Positions 58,156 through 64,000 of a stretch of 64,000 nucleotides of DNA are shown in pieces (position 1 is the first letter of the stretch; each line of letters starts with the position of its first letter). The position numbers and the translations under genes are program-made. The notes below the pieces were generated by a model. The model saw only the letters and a list, made by a program, of their open reading frames with translations. It made no database searches and was not told where the DNA came from. Source of the DNA: Plasmopara viticola (lineage: Eukaryota; Oomycota; Peronosporomycetes; Peronosporales; Peronosporaceae); contig MBPM02000001.1 in assembly GCA_001695595.3 (NCBI GenBank), forward strand, positions 620,001 to 684,000, given 5' to 3'.

Positions 58156-59036
58156 TTGAATGTGTAAAAATTGTTTACGTTAGAATGGACTGCTGCCCAA
58201 CCGCAAGTGTTCCGTAAACACCCCGCTTCGCTCGAGAAGAGCGCGGAGACAGCATTGAAAGGCGAACATTTCCATAGGTGGTTTCCATAGGAAGACGTTT
58301 ACTTAGTCAGGGCCCATCGGGTGGTCCGTTTCTCAAAATGTCGGCTGTGCTAATGACGAGTCATTAGACTTTCGAGCTGCTTTGTCAGCAAGTACATATC
58401 CTTCATTCTTTAATCTGTGATAAAAAGCTCATGTCTGACATTCTGGTTCCAGCGTGCTGACTTAATCCGTCCAGCGTCCTCATCAATAGCGTTTTCGCTT
58501 TGTAGCAAAGCTAAGATCATTACTCATTGAAGATCCACAAAAACGGCAGACAAGGTATCGCAATCCGATATTTGTGGAACTCTAGCCTCGCCGCGTTTGA
58601 GTCGCGCTCACATCCCGTAAACCGGTCCAAAACCAGAATCTTAGAACTTCACACCTTGATCCACCAAAATTTTAGCTACAGTGACTTCCGCTTCCTTCGC
58701 TACGTAAGGCTCGTAGATTCTCAGCGTATGGCTGACATTCTGCGACATCTGACATCGAGCGTGATTGCCAGGCGTTTCGAAATTGTCGTAGACATTCTAG
58801 AGCCAGCTAAAATACTCACGCTACTTCAGCAGACAAATCAACAGGATTGCGATCACGATCATTTATACAAATCACAAACAGAACTTCTATTTGTTCTGGG
58901 GCTTGACAGGGCCTAATTACTTTTCACCAGGCCGACCTGTATCTGCCGTCTCTCCGCGGCGTAGTTGGCCCTGATTTGTTAGTCTTATGAGCCTTGGCGC
59001 GTTTGGCGCATAGGACCTCAAGCCACAAAGGGCGAA
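58156..59036. other. Spacer between the duplicated units
   Basis: Unique sequence. A plus frame at 58527-58916 (129 codons) and a minus frame at 58924-59139 (SGPTTPRRDGRYRSAW end) are open but unrecognised. No repeat partner was seen in the window. Confidence 0.35.
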
Positions 59037-59855
59037 AATCACGTGGTGATGGAAGCATTGGTGCAACTTTGTCTGCGACAATAAAAGCTGCCACGGTAGC
59101 GAACTCACCTACGACTCTTATTATACCGAGTACGAGCACATAAACTTTGGATAAGATTAAAGAAAAGACTCCGACTCCCGCAACGAAATTGACAGCCTCA
59201 GGCTCTGTGAGCTATGTGAAGATGACCAGTGATTGCACATCGGTGATCAATCAACTTCACACTCCATGACGCTGCCGACTGTAAGCTCGGCTGCGAAGGT
59301 CCGACTTCTGAGTCCGACAGCAATTCAAATATTGCCGACAATCACAAAGAACGAAACCTCTAGTCCTGCAGCGTTAATGCGGATGCGAAGTACAGATGTG
59401 CGCAGAGCTACGCCCAATCAGGCCATGCGCTTTTCATTGGGAAGTGCTGCAGTCTCGCTGGACGTGGCAAAGCCTTAAAACTTTTTAATGCGAAGGAACC
59501 GTCAGGCGCTGTAATTATTACGCAAATTGTAGCAAGAAAGCGTGCGCGCTTACCCACGTCCTGTAACAATTTGCTGACCCCGTTTGTCAAGAAAGTGCGA
59601 CGATATAGTGACAAGAAACTACTACTACTGTGGACAACCGGGCTGGTGTCAACGTTAGGCTCATTGTCTGGGTTTGACAGGAAGCATCGTGAGGTGAACC
59701 CGACCCCATTCCCAATGGCAATAAAATTTACAAGCACAAGTAGCAGAAAAGCACTCCGAAAAAGCCCTCGCAATGTTTTTGGCTTTACTGGAAGAAATTT
59801 GAAACCCGTGGCGTTCTTCATTGCGCGATCTACGGTATTGGCTGCTTTGAAGTAG
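59037..59855 (+). pseudogene. BRCT/zinc-finger gene, 3' fragment (copy D)
   Basis: It begins abruptly within the coding sequence just after the RanBP2 finger (GDGSIGATLS) and runs to the 3' end. Frameshifts occur near 59245 (a one-base loss) and 59476. It has the same private variants as fragment C and is its block-duplication partner, though it keeps about 400 bp more on the 5' side. Confidence 0.88.
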
Positions 59856-60492
59856 AAATGTCGAAGTGGCCATATTGTCTGCCTTTTAGCGGACGAAAAA
59901 ATTGAGTCCGTCTTAATGCAGGTGGGCGAGCAAATTAATTTATATAATGACTCGGTAAAAGCAGGAATTTGAAATATTTAATGACTTGGCCAAGGCAGCA
60001 ATTCTCACCTTGCATGCACCAGATACATCTGATACGACCCAACAACATTATCACCACCAGCGATGCCATTACTGGCACGTGCGTCAAGAAAAATGATATT
60101 TTATAAGATTGCCGCATATCTTGGCTACAGGTTCATCAGGTAATTTCTTAAGGGCGATTGTATCGTTGGTCCGCGTCCGATCGCTGCAGCTACTCATGCT
60201 ATACGAAGAATCGCACGCTAACTTTTACACGCTAGAGATTTTCTTGCTTGCTATATTTTGCCCCACTACCTTGCTAGGGACTACCAAAGTAGAGTGAAAA
60301 GACAAAGTGCTTTTGGCGGAAGCAGCAAAGTTTTGTTTGGCCTACCGCCTTTCCTAGAAATACTATACAAGAATAAGGTGACTTTGGGAAGCTTTACGCA
60401 GCGTATAGCAATTACGGTGTATATTTTCATATAAACCGATTGATAAGGATTTTGACGTTATTTCCTTTAGCTTTGCCCTTTTTTCGAATTAA

Positions 60493-60817
60493 ATCGAGAT
60501 TTTAGCTACCGGAACCCACGCGCTAGGACTAAGCTGTCTCTATCGCGGGATGGTGGTAGCAATCCGACCCATATTGGGACCGGGTTCCGTACCCCTCATT
60601 ACACTAAAGGGCATTTTCGGTCAGTGGGGCGTCCCCTACCCAACCCTTTTATTACCCAATCGGGCGCGAGTTGGTAGGGCAGTCACACACTCGGGTGTGA
60701 TGGCTCGTCCACTTTAGTGACCTATCTCCGGCTGCCTTAATTCGGATCCTATGGATATCGAACCAGGACCTTCCGGTCCTGGGTCGAACGGCTAACTGCT
60801 CGAGGAACAGGATCGGC
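60493..60817 (-). mobile_element. tRNA-like SINE (family 2), young copy
   Basis: Flanked by an 11-bp direct repeat TTTCGAATTAA (60482-60492 and 60818-60828). The paralogous position near 53139 in unit 1 lacks the insert. Read on the minus strand, it begins with CGAGCAGTTAGCCG, resembling a tRNA A box, and contains GGTTCGATATCC, close to the B-box consensus GGTTCGANTCC. The element is therefore probably a tRNA-derived, Pol III-transcribed SINE. A diverged relative is at 46003-46235. Confidence 0.85.
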
Positions 60818-61050
60818 TTTCGAATTAAGTAGAGCAAAGCTGCTCAGCGATATTGCGAATCTTTAGGATATCATTTATTGACATTAAAATATGGAAAATT
60901 TGATTCTCTATAATATACTGCTTTGTAAACTGTTCAGCCATCATTCTTCATTCGTACTTATATGCAGCTTTTCTGTAAGTTGAGTTCATTTCGCGCGCAG
61001 CTTACTTTTGAATTTCACTCGGAGCAAGTGCATTCACTCTTACTGTCGCT

Positions 61051-63096
61051 ATGGTGAGTACTGTGTCCGTTTCTCTCTCATCGGAACCGCGTACTGCAAG
61101 AACGCCCACGCATGCGTCCCGCTGCGTCTCTACAACGTCTACAGTGTCGGCTCGCCGTCGGCCTCGCAATAGTGGACCACTGGACGGCGTAGTTGCCATG
61201 GTGGACGTCCGCGTGGGTGCTGATGCGCAAATTGATTGCAGCGACGTGGTATCTCGGAAGTTGCGTGAGCTTGGAGCCTTTACTGTGAAGCGCCTCACAC
61301 CAAAGATCACTCACGTAGTGCTAAGCCACTTTACGCTTGCGTGGAAAACCAAGGTCGCTAAGTGGCAAGGTAGCGGCGGCTCTATGGCCGCTGCCGCCAC
61401 GAGGTATGGTTTAAAAATCGTTTCGCAGCTTTGGGTCAATGCCTGCTATGTGAGCAAGAAGCGTATGAACGAGCGTCCGTTCTTTCCTGTGAGCCAACAC
61501 AATATTGTCGAAAATGGTCTGAGTACAGTCAAGCCGAAACTCATGAGACTTGGAATGAAGGAGAAGCGACAGTCGATTGGAGGAGAGGATCTTGAGGCTG
61601 TAGGTAGCAACACACAGGCGAGACATACAGCAGGTGCGGTTATTGCGGATAGAATGGTAGCTGCGACCACGCCAGCTAGTGCTAAGGCTTTGAACAGAAG
61701 CACGAGGAAGCGAGCGCTTTCTATGGAACCTATGAACTCGGACAAAATCATCAAGATACTTGGTGCAACGATCGAAGTGTCTGAGTTTAGTACGCCGAGA
61801 AAACAAATGATTCAGTCTAAGAGTGTCAGGTCGTCGGCTAAGCGGAGGAAGACGTGGAATGGACCACTGACACAGCAGGATGAGGACGAAGTGACAGTAT
61901 TGCAGGCGATTAAAATTGTAGCTGATAGCAAGTCTGGACATGATAATGAGTGCAAGGAGAAGACGAACGAAGCCGTTACAATCCAGGACGGTCAGACTAG
62001 CAGTCAGCCTTCAGTATTTCTACCTAACAAATATGTGGGCTTGTCCGCTTCGACTAGGACTCCTACAGCCAGCAGCTGTGAGTCTATTCTTGATAGTCCT
62101 GACAATGAAATTAAAAAAAGACCGACAGCTCAGGAATTGCGGCGACACAACAAAACCTCGCTTTCATACGGTACTGGTTTGACGCTTAAATCTGGAATTT
62201 GGTCGTGTGGAGCTTGTGGCTGCTCGAATCCTCGCTCTCACAGAATTTGCTCCGATTGCCAAGTTTCAAGAGGTTTTACAAAATCACGGGGTGATAAAAG
62301 CATTGGTGCAACTTTGTCAGCAACAATTAAAGCTGCCACAGTAGTGGACTCACCTACGACTCCAATAACACCGACTACGAGCACATTAACTTTGGATAAA
62401 CTGAAAGAAAAGACTTCGATTCACGCAAAGAAATTGACAGCCCCAAACTCTGTGAGCTATGTGAAGATGACCAGTGATTGCACGTCGGTGGTTCAATCAA
62501 CTTCACACTCCATGATGCTGCCGACTGTAAGCTCGGCTGCGAAGGTCCGACTTCTAAGTCCGACAGCAATTCGAATATTGCCGACAGTCCCAAAGAACGA
62601 GACCTCTAGTCCTGCAGCGTTAATGCGGACGCGAAGTTCAGATGTGCACAGAGCTGCGCCCAATCAGGCCATGCGCTTTTCATTTGGAAGTGCTTCAGTC
62701 TCGCTTGACGTGCCAAAGTCTCAAAAGCTTATTAATGCGATGGAACCGTCAAGCGCTGTAACTACTACGCAAAATGTAGCCAGAAAGCGTGCGCGCTTAC
62801 CCACGTCCTGTAACAATTTGCTGACCCCGTTTGTCAAGAAAGTGAGACGACATCGTGATAAGGAGACTACCGTGGACAACAGGCTGGTGTCAACTCCAGG
62901 CTCAGTGTCTGGGTTTGACAGGAAGCATCGTGAGGTGAACTCGACCCCATTTCCGATGGCAATGAAATTTGCAAGCCCAACTAGCCGAAAAGTACTCCGA
63001 AAAAGCCCTCGCAATGTTTTTGGCATTACTGGAGTAAGTATAGAACCCGTGGCGTTGTTCAATGCGCGATCCACGGCATTGACTGCTTTAGATTAG
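61051..63096 (+). CDS. BRCT + RanBP2-type zinc-finger protein (copy B, intact)
   Basis: One open frame of 681 residues. A single BRCT domain occupies about 44-150: LDGVVAMVDVRV, LRELGAFTVKRLTPKITHVV and LKIVSQLWVNACYVSKKR with the conserved Trp, similar to the N-terminal BRCT of microcephalin. A long basic, Ser/Thr-rich linker follows. At about 381-403 lies a RanBP2-type finger, W-S-C-x2-C-x3-N-x6-C-x2-C (GIWSCGACGCSNP..RICSDC). The C-terminal about 270 residues are disordered, with repeated KRARLP, KKVRRH and RKVLRKSPRN basic patches likely to act as nuclear signals. BRCT domains bind phosphopeptides at damaged or mitotic chromatin; RanBP2 fingers bind ubiquitin or RNA. A nuclear chromatin role is inferred. 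It is the only intact member of four copies here. The first ATG (MVSTVS) has GTGAGT right after it, so a cryptic donor is possible. Confidence 0.85.
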   Translation: MVSTVSVSLSSEPRTARTPTHASRCVSTTSTVSARRRPRNSGPLDGVVAMVDVRVGADAQIDCSDVVSRKLRELGAFTVKRLTPKITHVVLSHFTLAWKTKVAKWQGSGGSMAAAATRYGLKIVSQLWVNACYVSKKRMNERPFFPVSQHNIVENGLSTVKPKLMRLGMKEKRQSIGGEDLEAVGSNTQARHTAGAVIADRMVAATTPASAKALNRSTRKRALSMEPMNSDKIIKILGATIEVSEFSTPRKQMIQSKSVRSSAKRRKTWNGPLTQQDEDEVTVLQAIKIVADSKSGHDNECKEKTNEAVTIQDGQTSSQPSVFLPNKYVGLSASTRTPTASSCESILDSPDNEIKKRPTAQELRRHNKTSLSYGTGLTLKSGIWSCGACGCSNPRSHRICSDCQVSRGFTKSRGDKSIGATLSATIKAATVVDSPTTPITPTTSTLTLDKLKEKTSIHAKKLTAPNSVSYVKMTSDCTSVVQSTSHSMMLPTVSSAAKVRLLSPTAIRILPTVPKNETSSPAALMRTRSSDVHRAAPNQAMRFSFGSASVSLDVPKSQKLINAMEPSSAVTTTQNVARKRARLPTSCNNLLTPFVKKVRRHRDKETTVDNRLVSTPGSVSGFDRKHREVNSTPFPMAMKFASPTSRKVLRKSPRNVFGITGVSIEPVALFNARSTALTALD

Positions 63097-63229
63097 AAAT
63101 GTCGAAGTGGCCATATTGTCTGGCTTTTTAGCGAACGAAGAGTTTGCTTTTGGTCTCGAAGTTTGGTGGACGAGCAATTTAATATAAACTATCCTATTTA
63201 ATAAATTAAATGGAATATTATTCTATATA

Positions 63230-63465
63230 TTAAACGACTCGGTGAAAGCAGCAATTCTCCCCTTATGCGTCATCTGACGCAGCTTTTTCTGCCACAACCA
63301 CGCTATCCTATGGCCTGCCAGAGTAAGATGGAGTTTGTGGACTTTGTCACAAAGTTGAGAGATTCTCTTGCAGTATTTATAAGTCGAAGGGGCTAACAGT
63401 CGCCGTCTTATTTATTTTGTTTAATGATGGCTTTCTTAAATTCATTTGCTTTTTAAGTAATCCAA
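63230..63465. repeat. Duplicated 3' flank of BRCT unit 2
   Basis: Partner of 57910-58155, with the uninterrupted site where unit 1 carries the TIR transposon. Confidence 0.9.
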
Positions 63466-63717
63466 CCACAAAACCAAAGCGTGCGCTCGCTGTGTATCGT
63501 TCCACGTACAGTGAGGGTGGGCTATCAGACAGTCAGCTCAAGGTAAAGTTCAGCAGTCTTAAAAACCGACGGAAGCAGACTCTTGATGTCTTGTAGTCAT
63601 ACACAAATGTTGCATAAATTAATGGTGATTCTCGAAAAAAGGATATTTTATAACTGACAAGCATGTCAATCATAGGTTCGTATGGCCTCTTCGAGGTCGC
63701 ATATCTCCACGAAATAA

Positions 63718-63783
63718 CTTGTACGAGAAGATCCCTGAGATCTCCACCAACTTGTACGAGAAGATCCCTGAGATCTCCACCAA
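63718..63783. repeat. Perfect 33-bp tandem duplication
   Basis: Two identical 33-bp units starting CTTGTACGAGAAGATCCCTG (63718-63750, 63751-63783). The length is a multiple of three, and on the minus strand it duplicates an 11-residue stretch (VGGDLRDLLVQ) in an open frame of unknown status (63533-63838). Confidence 0.9.
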
Positions 63784-63867
63784 CATAGCGGACACTTGTT
63801 TCGAACTCGTTTCGCTTTTGCCGATTGTCATTCCCCACCGATCACCTACCCAAAATACCATTTTTTG

Positions 63868-64000
63868 CTACAGTTGACTCAAATCCACAGGGTCGAGCAA
63901 CGATTCGAAGTACGCATTTGCAGCTTTAGGACGCACTGAACTCTGCTCACTTGATAAACTAGGCACAATCGAAGTCGGAGCGCGTGGCTTGACACTTATC
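63868..64000 (-). CDS. Possible 3' end of a gene cut by the window
   Basis: The minus strand is open from the window edge to TAG at 63870-63868, ending KAANAYFESLLDPVDLSQL. The residue mix (Pro/Ser-rich, then a short amphipathic end) looks like a protein C-terminus, but nothing identifies the family and it is short. Confidence 0.3.
   Translation of the reverse strand, partial: ISVKPRAPTSIVPSLSSEQSSVRPKAANAYFESLLDPVDLSQL

Noticed and set aside
60740..60790. Possible tRNA gene (GGTTCGA on the minus strand)
   Set aside because: The B-box-like sequence is part of the 325-bp SINE with target duplications; no acceptor stem or cloverleaf can be drawn.

Overview
The window is eukaryotic nuclear DNA, most likely from an oomycete of the Phytophthora/downy mildew group. 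The genes carry short introns (about 41-95 nt) with GT..AG ends and are tightly packed, often tail to tail. AT-rich gaps of several kilobases between them hold decayed retroelements. This assignment rests on gene content, intron style and Ty1/copia motifs; no search was run. A homologue of the dynein-arm assembly factor DAAF9/Shulin suggests a lineage that makes, or recently made, flagellated zoospores.

Layout. 1.8-10.3 kb: a PAXBP1/GCFC-like gene, ATG9, a six-exon POT1 homologue on the minus strand, and an unidentified multi-exon gene. 10.3-15.0 kb: gene-poor DNA ending in a SINE-like element. 15.0-18.9 kb: a four-exon TLC-domain membrane protein and an organellar-type family A DNA polymerase. 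20.6-22.6 kb: a ten-exon ALG10 glucosyltransferase. 22.6-32.6 kb: a TE-rich gap containing a Ty1/copia element without reverse transcriptase and a second SINE copy. 32.7-44.7 kb: two tandem DMT/EamA transporters with matched exons 2-4, the DAAF9 homologue, a PKA-like kinase, a UBE2T-like E2 and a fatty-acid-hydroxylase-superfamily enzyme. 44.7-51.5 kb: decayed DNA with a Gypsy integrase remnant. 51.5-63.5 kb: the most unusual part.

The last region is a block duplication. Each unit contains a 3' fragment of a BRCT + RanBP2-type zinc-finger gene followed by a full-length copy. One full copy (61051-63096) is open; the other (53367-55412) has two premature stops. The units differ by three insertions, and for each the other unit shows the unoccupied site: a GC-rich SINE and a 2.36-kb TIR transposon only in unit 1, and a tRNA-like SINE only in unit 2. 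The transposon carries a decayed copy of a WDR26/GID7-type gene next to a FAR1-like zinc-finger fragment, so it looks like a gene-capturing Mutator-like element.

Splice sites were placed by reading-frame continuity and remembered family motifs. Where the phases of all exons sum to an intact frame (ATG9, POT1, TLC, polymerase, ALG10, both DMT genes, DAAF9, kinase, E2), the models are internally consistent but unverified by transcripts.
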